From JARYGU01 sp033795365 (GTDB lineage: Bacteria > Pseudomonadota > Alphaproteobacteria > Rhizobiales > Rhizobiaceae), in contig JARYGU010000024.1 of NCBI GenBank assembly GCA_033795365.1, forward strand, positions 1 through 64,000: a stretch of DNA of 64,000 nucleotides. The letters are read 5' to 3'. Positions 36,450 through 45,805 of this stretch are shown in pieces. A program made the position numbers and the translations under genes. The notes beneath the pieces were generated by a model. It ran no database searches. It was given only the letters and a program-made list of their open reading frames with translations, and was not told the DNA's origin. Each line of letters starts with the position of its first letter. The first letter of the stretch is position 1.

Positions 36450-36994
36450 TGTTTTCTGCAAGCGCACCCGCAATCATTCCACTATGTTTCTCCAAGCACC
36501 TATCCAAGCCTGACGACCAGACCCACGCCCAATCTTGGGTCCACAGGGTTCGAACATCATCGACGGATCCCAAGCCTCGACGCTCGACGATGTCATTCCG
36601 GAGCCTATCGCTGCCCGCATTGCCACTTCGTTGATCAGGATTATTCGGCGTTCATTTTGTTGTGGAAACCAGCAACCACGCTGAAAACAGTCTCATCAAA
36701 AACATCGTTGTCAGCGTATTTTCTCGACGGTGATCGCCGGCTAAAACTTCGCAACGGCTGCATAGGAGGCCACCACATCCTTGGATGCGCTTGCCACGTA
36801 GCGGCGTTCAAACCAGAACTGTTAGCGGCTGGTGGAGGCTCTTCCTGGCTTTTCCAAACTTCGGGCACAAGCAGGCCAGCGTTCAGCGAATTCGGGTCGT
36901 CCTCCACCAATCAGGTTGATGAACGTGAAGCAAAGCTATCCGGGCAATTGCGAACGCAGACTTCGCTGCGTTCGCATCATAATTGGCGGTTTGG
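36450..36994. other. Gene-free gap between the Afu-type module and adk
   Basis: About 545 bases. Open frames across it lack motifs, ribosome-binding sites and family resemblance. I see no repeats or hairpins of note. Confidence 0.4.
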
Positions 36995-37576
36995 TTATTG
37001 GCCGAGGACCTCAAAGAGGCTCGACGAGACTTGGTCGATTGACTTAAGCCCGTCGACGGCGCGCAGGAGACCGGCTTGCCGATAGTAGTCCGCAAGCGGC
37101 TCCGTGCTGGTCCTGTACGCTTCGAGCCTCACCTTCAACGCCTCGGCATTGTCGTCGGCACGAACCGGCTGGCCTTCGGCCTTTGCCGTGCGTGCACGAT
37201 GGATGACACGGTCGAGCAACACGGATTCGGCGACCTTCAATTCAAGCACGGCATCTAATCGATGACCGGCCTCTTCGAGCGCTTCGTCAAAAGCCCGTGC
37301 CTGACCCAAGGTGCGGGGGAAGCCATCGAGGATGAAGCCGAAGGCAGCATCCGACTTCGCGATACGCTCGCGAACGCAATTGACGACGATATCGTCGCCG
37401 ACCAAATCGCCGCGAGCCATGACGTCCCTTGCCGCTAGTCCCACCGGAGAACCTTCAGCGATCGCGGCACGCAGCATGTCACCAGTCGACAACTGCGGCA
37501 CGCCGAGCCGTTCGGCGAGGCGCGCCGCCTGAGTTCCCTTGCCCGCCCCAGGCGGTCCAAGCATTACTAGTCTCAT
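36995..37576 (-). CDS. adk: Adenylate kinase, short LID-less form
   Basis: A 193-residue adenylate kinase (AMP + ATP = 2 ADP). The P-loop is GPPGAGKGTQ at residues 7-16, the AMP site includes STGDMLRAAI and GFILDGFPRT, and the LID is reduced to a short loop (HRARTAKAEGQPVRADD), as in Alphaproteobacteria. I start at 37576 (MRLVMLG), behind GGAGGAGGG; the open frame goes on to 37648. Most relatives carry adk in the ribosomal secY operon, so this is probably an additional copy beside the transhydrogenase genes. Confidence 0.88.
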   Translation of the reverse strand: MRLVMLGPPGAGKGTQAARLAERLGVPQLSTGDMLRAAIAEGSPVGLAARDVMARGDLVGDDIVVNCVRERIAKSDAAFGFILDGFPRTLGQARAFDEALEEAGHRLDAVLELKVAESVLLDRVIHRARTAKAEGQPVRADDNAEALKVRLEAYRTSTEPLADYYRQAGLLRAVDGLKSIDQVSSSLFEVLGQ

Positions 37577-37775
37577 CATTCCCTCCTCCGTCGGCCTATC
37601 TGCCGCGCCGCCTCTTCGCAGGGAAGATCTTGCGGCTATCATCTTCACAGTATTGGAGCGCTCTCCCCTACAAGCGATGCCCCTACTTTCATGGGAAAGG
37701 TTCTTTCACGCGTTGATGGCTCGCACGCGTGACAATATGGCCGAAACATCGCCCACGTTTCCCGCCACCGCGAAT
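37577..37775. other. Short gap between pntB and adk
   Basis: About 200 bases between genes on the same strand. No gene or clear terminator was seen. It would hold the adk promoter if adk is not co-transcribed with pntAB. Confidence 0.35.
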
Positions 37776-39209
37776 CTAACCCAACGCCGGCAGCAGTTGC
37801 TCGAGGCTCTTCTTTGCGTCGCCATAGAACATCCGCGTGTTGTCCTTGTAGAACAGCGGGTTCTCGATGCCGGAATAGCCGGTGCCCTGGCCGCGCTTGG
37901 AGACGAACACCTGCTTGGCCTTCCACACCTCCAGCACCGGCATCCCGGCGATCGGCGAGTTCGGGTCTTCCTGGGCGGCCGGGTTGACGATGTCGTTCGA
38001 GCCGATGACGATCACGACGTCCGTTTCCGGGAAGTCCTCGTTGATCTCGTCCATTTCGAGCACAATGTCGTAGGGAACCTTGGCTTCGGCGAGCAGCACG
38101 TTCATGTGACCCGGCAGGCGGCCGGCGACGGGGTGGATGGCGAAGCGCACGGTCTTGCCGGCCGCGCGCAGCTTGCGCGTCAGCTCCGAGACCGACTGCT
38201 GGGCCTGCGCCACCGCCATGCCGTAGCCCGGCACGATGACGATCGAATCGGCGTCGTTGAGCGCGGCGACCACACCCTCCGCATCGATCGCGATCTGCTC
38301 GCCTGATATCTCCATCTGCGGGCCGGTGGTCGCGCCGAAGCCGCCGAGGATGACCGAGACGAAGGAGCGGTTCATCGCCTTGCACATGATGTAGGAGAGG
38401 ATCGCACCGGAGGAGCCGACCAGCGCGCCGGTGACGATCAGCAGGTCGTTGCCGAGCGTGAAGCCGATGGCAGCGGCGGCCCAGCCGGAATAGGAGTTCA
38501 GCATGGAGACGACGACCGGCATGTCGGCCCCGCCGATGCCCATGATCAGGTGATAGCCGATGAAGAAGGCGGCAAGCGTCATGAGAACGAGCGTCCAGAC
38601 CCCTGCGCCGTTGACGTAGAGCACGAGCAGGATCAGCGACAGCAGCGCCGCGCCGGCATTCAGGGCATGGCCGCCCGGCAGCTTCTTCGCCTTGCCGTCG
38701 ACCTTGCCGGCCAGCTTGCCGAAGGCGACGACCGAGCCGGTGAAGGTGACCGCGCCGATGAAGACGCCGAGGAACACCTCGACCTTCAGGATCGACAGTT
38801 CCACCGGCTCCTTGTGGGCGAGGATCGCGGCAAAGCCCGTCAGCGCGGAGCGGCCGGCTTCATCGAGGCTTGCGACATGCGCCGCCTCGATATGGGCGTT
38901 GAAGCCGATGAACACGGCGGCAAGGCCGACGAACGAATGCAGCGCCGCGACGAGCTGCGGCATCTCGGTCATCTGCACGCGCGAGGCGACGTAAGACCCG
39001 AGCACCGCGCCGCCCGATATCATCAGCACGATGATGAACCAGTTGCCGACATCGGGCCCGAAGACCGTGGCGATGACGGCGAGCGCCATGCCCACGATGC
39101 CGTACCAGACGGCGCGCTTGGCGCTTTCCTGGCCGGAGAGACCGCCGAGGGAGAGGATGAAGAGGATGGCTGCCGCGATATAGGCGGCCGAAACGATACC
39201 GATCGTCAT
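37776..39209 (-). CDS. pntB: NAD(P) transhydrogenase subunit beta
   Basis: A 477-residue inner-membrane subunit of the proton-translocating transhydrogenase, which makes NADPH from NADH using the proton gradient. About nine transmembrane segments make up the N-terminal 270 residues. The C-terminal NADP-binding domain has VIVPGYGMAVAQAQ and the final GTGYSGIENPLFY motifs. It follows pntA by 19 bases. Strong G/C at third positions marks it as core-like compared with the ABC clusters around it. Confidence 0.95.
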   Translation of the reverse strand: MTIGIVSAAYIAAAILFILSLGGLSGQESAKRAVWYGIVGMALAVIATVFGPDVGNWFIIVLMISGGAVLGSYVASRVQMTEMPQLVAALHSFVGLAAVFIGFNAHIEAAHVASLDEAGRSALTGFAAILAHKEPVELSILKVEVFLGVFIGAVTFTGSVVAFGKLAGKVDGKAKKLPGGHALNAGAALLSLILLVLYVNGAGVWTLVLMTLAAFFIGYHLIMGIGGADMPVVVSMLNSYSGWAAAAIGFTLGNDLLIVTGALVGSSGAILSYIMCKAMNRSFVSVILGGFGATTGPQMEISGEQIAIDAEGVVAALNDADSIVIVPGYGMAVAQAQQSVSELTRKLRAAGKTVRFAIHPVAGRLPGHMNVLLAEAKVPYDIVLEMDEINEDFPETDVVIVIGSNDIVNPAAQEDPNSPIAGMPVLEVWKAKQVFVSKRGQGTGYSGIENPLFYKDNTRMFYGDAKKSLEQLLPALG

Positions 39210-39228
39210 ATTGATGACCCCTACCCGA

Positions 39229-40803
39229 TCAGGATTTCTGGAACATGGCGAGCATGCGCCGGGTGACGAGGAAGCCGCCGACGATGTTGACCGTGGCGAT
39301 CAGCACCGAGAGCGCCGCCAGCACCACCACCAGCCAGTTGCCGGAGCCGATCTGCAGGAGCGCGCCGAGGATGACGATGCCCGAGACCGCATTGGTGACG
39401 GCCATCAGCGGCGTGTGCAGCGAATGCGAGACGTTCCAGATCACCTGGAAGCCGACGAAGCAGGCGAGCACGAAGACGATGAAGTGGCTCATGAAGGCGG
39501 CGGGCGCGAAGGCCCCGACGATCAGCAGCAGCGCCGTGCCAACGGCGAGCAGCGTCAGCTGGTTCTTCGTCTCGGCCTTGAAGGCAGCGGCCTCGGCGGC
39601 GCGCTTTTCCTCCGGCGTCGGCTCCTTGACCTTTTCCTTCGGCTTCTGCGCGGCGATCGCCGCGATCTTCGGCGGTGGTGGTGGGAAGGTGATCGCGCCC
39701 TCGAAGGTGACCGTCGCGCCGCGGATGACGTCGTCGTCCATGTTGTGCACGATCCGGCCGTCCTTGCCAGGCGTCAGGTCCGTCAGCATGTGGCGGATAT
39801 TGGTGGCGTAGAGCGCCGAGGACTGCGCGGCCATGCGGCTCGGGAAGTCCGTATAGCCGATGACGATGACGCCGTTGTCGGAGACGATCTTCTGGTCGGC
39901 CACCGTCAGGTCGCAATTGCCGCCGCGTTCGGCGGCAAGGTCGACGACGACGGAGCCCGGCTTCATCGCCGCGACCATGTCGGCCAGCCACAGTTTCGGC
40001 GCGTCACGGCCGGGGATCAGCGCCGTGGTGATGACGATATCCATCTGCGGGGCAAGCTCGCGGAACTTGGCAAGCTGCTTCTCGCGGAATTCCGGCGAGG
40101 ACGGGGCGGCATAGCCGCCGGTCGCAGCACCATCCTGCTGGCCGCCGTCGAAATCGAGATAGACGAACTCGGCGCCCATCGATTCGATCTGCTCGGCGAC
40201 CTCGGGGCGCACGTCGAAGGCATAGGTCTGCGCGCCGAGCGAGGTGGCGACGCCGATCGCGGCAAGGCCTGCCACACCGGCACCGATGACAAGAACCTTG
40301 GCCGGCGGCACCTTGCCGGCGGCCGTGATCTGGCCGGTGAAGAAGCGGCCGAAATTGTTGCCCGCCTCGATCACCGCGCGGTAGCCGGCGATGTTGGCCA
40401 TCGACGACAGCGCATCCATCTTCTGCGCTCGCGAGATGCGCGGCACCATGTCCATGGCGATGACATTGGCGCCTTTCGAACGCACAAGCTCCAGCAGTTC
40501 GCCGTTCTGGCCGGGATAGAAGAACGAGATCAGCGTCTTGCCGGGCGCAAGCCGCCCGGTTTCCTCAGAGGTCGGCGGACGTACCTTCACGACGATGTCA
40601 GCAACCTCGAAAAGGTCGGCTGCAGTATCGACTATTGTCACTCCTGCAGCACGGTATGCGTCATCGCTGAAGCCGGCCGCACCACCCGCGCCACTCTCAA
40701 TGATGCATCGAAAGCCAATTTTCTGCAGTTGGATCGCGCTGTCGGGCGTCATCGCAACGCGCGCTTCATGAGCGATGATCTCGCGTGGAGAACCAATAAG
40801 CAA
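39229..40803 (-). CDS. pntA: NAD(P) transhydrogenase subunit alpha (single-chain)
   Basis: A 524-residue alpha subunit of the E. coli single-chain layout: the NAD-binding domain (residues 1-380, with RNA-like alanine dehydrogenase fold; VIGAGVAGLAAIGVATSLGA) is joined to a C-terminal membrane domain with four hydrophobic segments. Many rhizobia split this into pntAA and pntAB. The first 80 or so codons use clearly less G/C at third positions than the rest, with a change near base 40570, which suggests a recombination joint. The start is ATG at 40803. Confidence 0.93.
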   Translation of the reverse strand: MLIGSPREIIAHEARVAMTPDSAIQLQKIGFRCIIESGAGGAAGFSDDAYRAAGVTIVDTAADLFEVADIVVKVRPPTSEETGRLAPGKTLISFFYPGQNGELLELVRSKGANVIAMDMVPRISRAQKMDALSSMANIAGYRAVIEAGNNFGRFFTGQITAAGKVPPAKVLVIGAGVAGLAAIGVATSLGAQTYAFDVRPEVAEQIESMGAEFVYLDFDGGQQDGAATGGYAAPSSPEFREKQLAKFRELAPQMDIVITTALIPGRDAPKLWLADMVAAMKPGSVVVDLAAERGGNCDLTVADQKIVSDNGVIVIGYTDFPSRMAAQSSALYATNIRHMLTDLTPGKDGRIVHNMDDDVIRGATVTFEGAITFPPPPPKIAAIAAQKPKEKVKEPTPEEKRAAEAAAFKAETKNQLTLLAVGTALLLIVGAFAPAAFMSHFIVFVLACFVGFQVIWNVSHSLHTPLMAVTNAVSGIVILGALLQIGSGNWLVVVLAALSVLIATVNIVGGFLVTRRMLAMFQKS

Positions 40804-40930
40804 GATTACAGTCCTTTATCAATCTCGGGAGAAGTTCAAGGTACGCGTCGCGCGACTGCGGTTCGCCTTGAGAAGAAGGCAAACACCGACTCTTCAAGGT
40901 CGTGCAAAAAATGCGGGGTGGCGGTTCAGG

Positions 40931-41887
40931 TCATACAGGCTGCGCCGCTTTGACCCTCGCGCGTTCGATGAACGCCTGTGTCTTCTCCACGTTCACGATT
41001 CCAGCCTGGCTTCCAAGGCCGGTTGCATTCAAGGCGGATGAGGCCTGAGCAAAGCGTGTCGTCTCTTCAGGGTCGAGACCGCTGATGAGCCCCGAGGCAA
41101 AGCCCGCATTGAATGCATCGCCACACCCACACGTGCAAATGACGTCGATTTCGAACGCTGGCATGTGGAAGCGCGTGCCATCAATATGGTGATAGTAAGC
41201 GCCGTGCTCACCCATGGTCATAACCGTGCACTGCACGCCAAGGTCATTGAAATAGTTGCCGATATCTTCTTTCGTCTCCAGGCCGGAAAGCGCGCGCGCC
41301 TCTTCAATGGACGGAATGAAGTAGTCGGTGTAAGGCAGGAGGCCCGCTACGTTGGTCATGTCCTTTTTATCGGCAGCGAACACGTCCAGTGTCGTGATGC
41401 GGCCACGTCGTTTCGCTTCGGCGAGCAAGCGGAAGCTGCGCTCGCCGTCCATCTTGTCCATCAGGCCTGTGCCACCCATGTGAATGACCTTGGCGTCAAG
41501 CACCTTTTCATAGTCTTCCTCTGCAATCACAAACGCGCCCGTTGCACCGCGCATATGCAGTGCCGGGCGCTGTCCGTCAGGGCGTGTCGTGACGATCGAG
41601 GATGAAGTACCAACGCCTTTGCAAAGCTGCATCATCGAGGAATCGATACCGAACTGATTCAGGCGGTTGATCACCCAATCGCCCATCAGGTCATCGCCGA
41701 GACCACCTACCGCGAGCACTTTCATGCCATACTTGGCTGCAACGATCGCCGCAGCGCCAGCGGCACCCGAAACGGCCATCGTCAACTCCTCAATGAAATA
41801 GGTGTTTCCGCCTGGCGGGATTTCCGTAACCGGCCGGCCAAGGCAATCGAATGTATAAAACCCGATAGACGTATAGTCGTACTTCAT
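40931..41887 (-). CDS. PfkB family carbohydrate kinase
   Basis: A 318-residue ribokinase-type sugar kinase that phosphorylates a sugar or polyol with ATP. The C-terminal signature has CTCGCGDAFNAGFASG with the GxGD anion hole and catalytic Asp; the N-terminal glycine pair is in VGGLGDDLMG. Start at 41887 follows GGGAGGAT. It stands before a region with operator-like sites and near a ribose-type importer and SorC gene, so it probably phosphorylates the sugar brought in by that importer. The substrate is not known. Confidence 0.87.
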   Translation of the reverse strand: MKYDYTSIGFYTFDCLGRPVTEIPPGGNTYFIEELTMAVSGAAGAAAIVAAKYGMKVLAVGGLGDDLMGDWVINRLNQFGIDSSMMQLCKGVGTSSSIVTTRPDGQRPALHMRGATGAFVIAEEDYEKVLDAKVIHMGGTGLMDKMDGERSFRLLAEAKRRGRITTLDVFAADKKDMTNVAGLLPYTDYFIPSIEEARALSGLETKEDIGNYFNDLGVQCTVMTMGEHGAYYHHIDGTRFHMPAFEIDVICTCGCGDAFNAGFASGLISGLDPEETTRFAQASSALNATGLGSQAGIVNVEKTQAFIERARVKAAQPV

Positions 41888-42207
41888 GTCTTCATCCTCC
41901 CGAAAGGCAGTCCCTTGCGCTGCTTTCACTCTTGATAAGCGTCAATAAATCTCGTCTACGGCGCTCCCTCCGGCGCGCCGCACTATCATTTTCCCAATCG
42001 TGGTAGCCCCCCGTGGCCCGGCGTAGCGGTAAGTCGCTTTTCGACCAGCCACGTCACCCGCTACTTTAAAGAGCGGGCATGATCGCCGGTATTTTCCCTA
42101 TCACAGGCAGCGACATATGTACATACGTCTTTTTAATTGAACTGATGTTCATTTTGCACCGACACGCTGATCTAGCGATCACGCCAAACAGGGACAGGAA
42201 AATTTGC
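41888..42207. promoter_or_regulatory. Control region of the PfkB kinase with operator-like palindromes
   Basis: Between the kinase start and the SorC stop, 320 bases hold a near-perfect palindrome GACATATGTACATACGTC (42112-42129) and TGTTCATTTTGCACC (42146-42160). Similar words lie at 34383 and 47221 (GACATAT...CAT) and at 34242 and 47034 (TGTTCA...GC). They probably place the kinase under a SorC regulator. No gene is supported here. Confidence 0.6.
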
Positions 42208-43218
42208 TCATCCGTCGAGCAATCTTTCTCCAACCTGCTCGTCGGTAATGACGACATGCGGTGACAAGAGCTTCATCGCCGCGCGAAAAACCGCAAACTT
42301 ATGCCAGCCGCCGGACGCGAGTACGATTTTCCTCGAGGACCGCAACGATCGGGGATCGACTGCGACTACTCGCCGATTGACATCGTGTTCGATGATCTGG
42401 CCATCAGAATCGATAAAGCGGCAGAGAACGTCTCCGATCGCTCCGGCTCGCTGCAATGACACCATCTCCTCCTTTTCTAGAAGGCCGTAACTCACGAATG
42501 TCGATGAAGGCGAGAGGTCTCCGACGCTGACGATGGCGATGTCGAGATTCTCGGATCGGCGAAAAACTTCGCGAATGCCTGGATGCGTCAACAATGCATC
42601 TCGGGTCCGTTCATCCGGAGCGAAGACTGGCGCAGCGATCAGGAAGCTCTCCGCGGAGAGCCTATCACCAAAGCGCCAGGCGAACTCCGACGGATTGAAC
42701 GTACTGACCTTCGTCAAGCCGCCGAGCAGCGACACCACCGACATTCCGGTGTGCTGTTGCTGCGGAATTGACGGCAGGCAGGAGCTGAGTGTTTTTCCCC
42801 AACCGAGCCCGATCGTCATATTCTCACTCAATAGATCGGTCAGATACTCGCCGAGCACGGTCCCGATAATCTCAGGAACCATTTCGGGCTTCTGAGGCAT
42901 CGGCACGATGATCGCGCGCTCCACCTTGAACTTCCGCTCCAGTTCGCGCTCCAGCTTCACGCAATGACTGTGTTTGGATATCACGCGAATCTGAACGGTC
43001 CCGTCGAGCCGCGCCGAAGCCAGCATGCGCAGAACCTTCGTGCGCGTCATCCCAAGTTCCTGGGCGACCTGATCCTGTGTCAATCCCTCCTTGTAGTAGA
43101 GCCAGGCAGCTCGGGTTCGCAGATCGTCGTTCAGGTCAGACACTTCCACACTCGCTATCCGAAGTTGTTTAGGTCTGCCTATAAATGACGGATCATCCGA
43201 TTGCCACAAGCCGAACAT
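42208..43218 (-). CDS. SorC family sugar-sensing transcriptional regulator
   Basis: A 336-residue SorC/DeoR-type regulator with HTH in EGLTQDQVAQELGMTRTKV and effector loops NMTIGLGWGKTLSS, VSLLGGLTKVS and VLASGGWHKFAVF. I start at 43218 (MFGLWQSDD), with GGAGGG ten bases upstream; the open frame continues far into the permease gene but in the wrong frame. It is the last gene of the ribose-type ABC operon, 23 bases after the permease stop. It is similar to the regulators at 29547 and 59028 and likely senses a phosphorylated product of the imported sugar. Confidence 0.87.
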   Translation of the reverse strand: MFGLWQSDDPSFIGRPKQLRIASVEVSDLNDDLRTRAAWLYYKEGLTQDQVAQELGMTRTKVLRMLASARLDGTVQIRVISKHSHCVKLERELERKFKVERAIIVPMPQKPEMVPEIIGTVLGEYLTDLLSENMTIGLGWGKTLSSCLPSIPQQQHTGMSVVSLLGGLTKVSTFNPSEFAWRFGDRLSAESFLIAAPVFAPDERTRDALLTHPGIREVFRRSENLDIAIVSVGDLSPSSTFVSYGLLEKEEMVSLQRAGAIGDVLCRFIDSDGQIIEHDVNRRVVAVDPRSLRSSRKIVLASGGWHKFAVFRAAMKLLSPHVVITDEQVGERLLDG

Positions 43219-43241
43219 TGGCCAGCCCTCCGGAAACAGTG

Positions 43242-44231
43242 CTAATTGCGGCGGCGAAACAGATCGACGAGCACGGCGATCAGAACCACACCGCCGACGA
43301 TCACGCGTTGCCAGAAACCGGAAACATTGAGAAGAACGGTGCCATTGGCCAACACGGTCAGCAGCATGGCGCCTAGCATCGTGCCAACGATCGATCCCTG
43401 GCCGCCCCGCAAGCTCGTACCACCGAGGATCGCTGCCGTGATCGCTCCCATGAGCCACCCTTCCCCAACCGATGGCTGGCCAGCATCCATCCGGCTTGCG
43501 AACAGGATCCCAGCGAGCGCCGCGAACATGCCTGCAAGGCCGAACACCATGAACTCTACGTACTTCGCACGGATCCCCACGAGGACTGCGGCATCTCTGT
43601 TGCCACCAACTGCGAAGATGTTGCGGCCGAATTTGGTCTGTGTCAGAAGCCAGATCAGAACGGCGCCGGATACCAGAAACACGAGAACCGGAATGGGAAC
43701 GGACAGGAATTCGCCCTTGCCGAAAAACCCGAATGTGTCCCCGAGTGGTCGGATCGGATAACCCTTGGTGATGACCATGGTCATGCCCGCGAAGATTTCC
43801 CAGGTCGCAAGTGTCACGATGAAGGGGTTGAGCCGCAGCCCTGCAACGAAGAAGCCGTTGATGAAACCGAGACACATGCCGAACAGCATGGTCAGCGGGA
43901 TGACCATGTAGGGGTTGACCCCAAACATGGTCAGCATCAGTGATCCGGCGATGGCCGACAGACCGGCTGCGGCGCCAACGGAGAGATCGATGCCGCCGAC
44001 GAGCAGCACCAGCGTCTGGCCGAGCGCAACGAGGCCGACGAAGGCCGCCTGACGGGCGACGACAGACATGTTGTAGGTGGACAGGAAATTATCTGTCGCC
44101 AGTGACAAGACGACCATCAGGGCAATCAGGGCAACCAGGATGCCACTGGCTTCCCACTGCCAGAACCGCGTGACAAGGCCGGCGCGCTTCGCCTTCGCAG
44201 AGGAGGTTGTAACAGCGATTTCTTGTGTCAT
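43242..44231 (-). CDS. Sugar ABC transporter permease (RbsC-like)
   Basis: A 329-residue CUT2-family permease with about nine to ten hydrophobic segments. Family words include ALGQTLVLLVGGIDLSVGA (key part GGIDLSVG) and SVGEGWLMGAITAAILGG. It pairs with the RbsA- and RbsB-like proteins encoded upstream for import of a monosaccharide or polyol. The gap to the ATPase gene is 17 bases. Confidence 0.9.
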   Translation of the reverse strand: MTQEIAVTTSSAKAKRAGLVTRFWQWEASGILVALIALMVVLSLATDNFLSTYNMSVVARQAAFVGLVALGQTLVLLVGGIDLSVGAAAGLSAIAGSLMLTMFGVNPYMVIPLTMLFGMCLGFINGFFVAGLRLNPFIVTLATWEIFAGMTMVITKGYPIRPLGDTFGFFGKGEFLSVPIPVLVFLVSGAVLIWLLTQTKFGRNIFAVGGNRDAAVLVGIRAKYVEFMVFGLAGMFAALAGILFASRMDAGQPSVGEGWLMGAITAAILGGTSLRGGQGSIVGTMLGAMLLTVLANGTVLLNVSGFWQRVIVGGVVLIAVLVDLFRRRN

Positions 44232-44248
44232 GGTTTCACCCTTTATGC

Positions 44249-45739
44249 CTAGCTCATTGCAAGCTGCAGTAGCGATTCCTGCGTGGCGCTTGCTGCGGTA
44301 GGAATTCCCTTAACCTTGCCTTCGTGCATCACGACGATGCGATCCGAGACGTCGAGCACTTCTTCGAGTTCAGAGGAAATGAACACGATCGACAGCCCTT
44401 CCTTGTCGGTGAAGCGTCGCAACTCGTTCTGAATTTCGAACTTCGCGGCGACATCGATTCCGCGGGTAGGCTCGTCCATTATCAGGACGCGCGCGTTCTG
44501 CATCAGCCAGCGGCCGATGATGACCTTTTGCTGATTACCGCCACTGAGGCTTGTTATCGGGTCGCGGGTCGAGCCAAGCTTGATGCGCAAACGCTGAACG
44601 AAGCCGTCGACTTCCCGCATCATATCCGCGGTGCGCATATGCAGTGCGCCGCTGAACCGATCGAGCGACGGCATGCTCATGTTCTCCGTGATACTCAGCA
44701 GCGGGAATATCCCCTCCTGCTTTCGCTCTTCCGGTAAGTAGACGAGTCCTTTTTTGATGCACTCCAGCGGCGTGCGCCCTTCGAGCCGCTCACCGAACAG
44801 TTCCACCGTGCCGCTATCGGCTTTCGTGAGCCCGAAAATGCATTTGGCGACTTCCGTGCGACCAGCGCCGACCAGACCGGAAACACCAAGAATTTCCCCC
44901 TGGTGCAGTTCGAAACTTACATCCTGAAATTCACCTTCCCGGCTGAGACCTTCCACCTTCAACACCACGTCCCGCTTCTCCAGACCGGTATGGGGTGCGG
45001 GGTTGCCACGGCCGACGACGCGGCCGGCCATCTGGCGGACCATTTCATCTTTCGTCGTCGTCTTGGGATCGAGTTCGCCGACATAGGCACCATCCCGCAG
45101 CACGGTGATACGGTCGGACAGCTCCAGGATTTCATCCAGCCGGTGGGAGATGTAGAAGATCGCCCCTCCCCCGGCCTTGAAGCTCTTGATGTACGCGAAG
45201 AGTTTGTCGGTTTCGCGAGACGTCAAGGTCGCGGTCGGCTCGTCCAGGATCAAGATGCGCGCCGAAGTGGCTGCTGCACGAGCTATCTGCACGAGTTGCT
45301 GCTGGGCCTTACTGAGCCTGAAAACCTTCGTGCGCGCATCGATGGATTCATCAATTTCCAGCAAATGGTGGATTGCGTTCTGGCGTGTCTTTTTCCAGTC
45401 GATCGCAAGGCCTGCCGTTTCGTGTGCGCCAAGCATGATGTTTTCGGCGACGGTGAGATCCGGAACCAGATTGATTTCCTGAGGAGCGATACTGATACCG
45501 GCCTTCTGGGCGTCCAGCGGACGCGAGAAGGCCACCTGCTCGCCATTGCGGTACAAGGTTCCGGCGGTGGGACGGAGCCTGCCGCAAAAAATACTCATCA
45601 ACGTGCTTTTGCCGGCACCATTCTCACCGATGATGGCGTGAACCTCGCCTTCGCCGATACCGATGGAAACGCCCTTCAGCGCATGGACCACACCATACGA
45701 CTTTGCGATGTCACGCGCTTCGAAGATGTATTGTGCCAT
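44249..45739 (-). CDS. Sugar ABC transporter ATP-binding protein (RbsA-like, double ATPase)
   Basis: A 496-residue CUT2 ATPase with two nucleotide-binding domains. The first has Walker A GENGAGKST and LSKAQQQLVQIARA; the second has the degenerate P-loop GLVGAGRTEV and the signature LSGGNQQK with Walker B VLIMDEPTRGIDV. This asymmetry is normal for RbsA/XylG/MglA. It lies between binding-protein and permease genes in one operon. Confidence 0.92.
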   Translation of the reverse strand: MAQYIFEARDIAKSYGVVHALKGVSIGIGEGEVHAIIGENGAGKSTLMSIFCGRLRPTAGTLYRNGEQVAFSRPLDAQKAGISIAPQEINLVPDLTVAENIMLGAHETAGLAIDWKKTRQNAIHHLLEIDESIDARTKVFRLSKAQQQLVQIARAAATSARILILDEPTATLTSRETDKLFAYIKSFKAGGGAIFYISHRLDEILELSDRITVLRDGAYVGELDPKTTTKDEMVRQMAGRVVGRGNPAPHTGLEKRDVVLKVEGLSREGEFQDVSFELHQGEILGVSGLVGAGRTEVAKCIFGLTKADSGTVELFGERLEGRTPLECIKKGLVYLPEERKQEGIFPLLSITENMSMPSLDRFSGALHMRTADMMREVDGFVQRLRIKLGSTRDPITSLSGGNQQKVIIGRWLMQNARVLIMDEPTRGIDVAAKFEIQNELRRFTDKEGLSIVFISSELEEVLDVSDRIVVMHEGKVKGIPTAASATQESLLQLAMS

Positions 45740-45805
45740 ATCCGCTCTCTCCTATGCGGAGCGCGACGGCGCGCTCCGCAAGGTTCATGAGTTGTCCGCG
45801 CTGCG

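Noticed and set aside
36408..37085. Plus-strand 225-codon open frame over the gap and adk
   Set aside because: It begins in the terminator, overlaps adk antisense and has no family-like sequence or ribosome-binding site.
37649..38385. Minus-strand 246-codon open frame overlapping pntB
   Set aside because: It is a shadow of the G/C-rich pntB gene in another frame, rich in Arg, Gly and His.
43219..43875. N-terminal extension of the SorC regulator into the permease gene
   Set aside because: The extension is antisense-free but out of frame with the permease on the same strand and reads as random Arg/His-rich sequence; a good ribosome-binding site lies before 43218.
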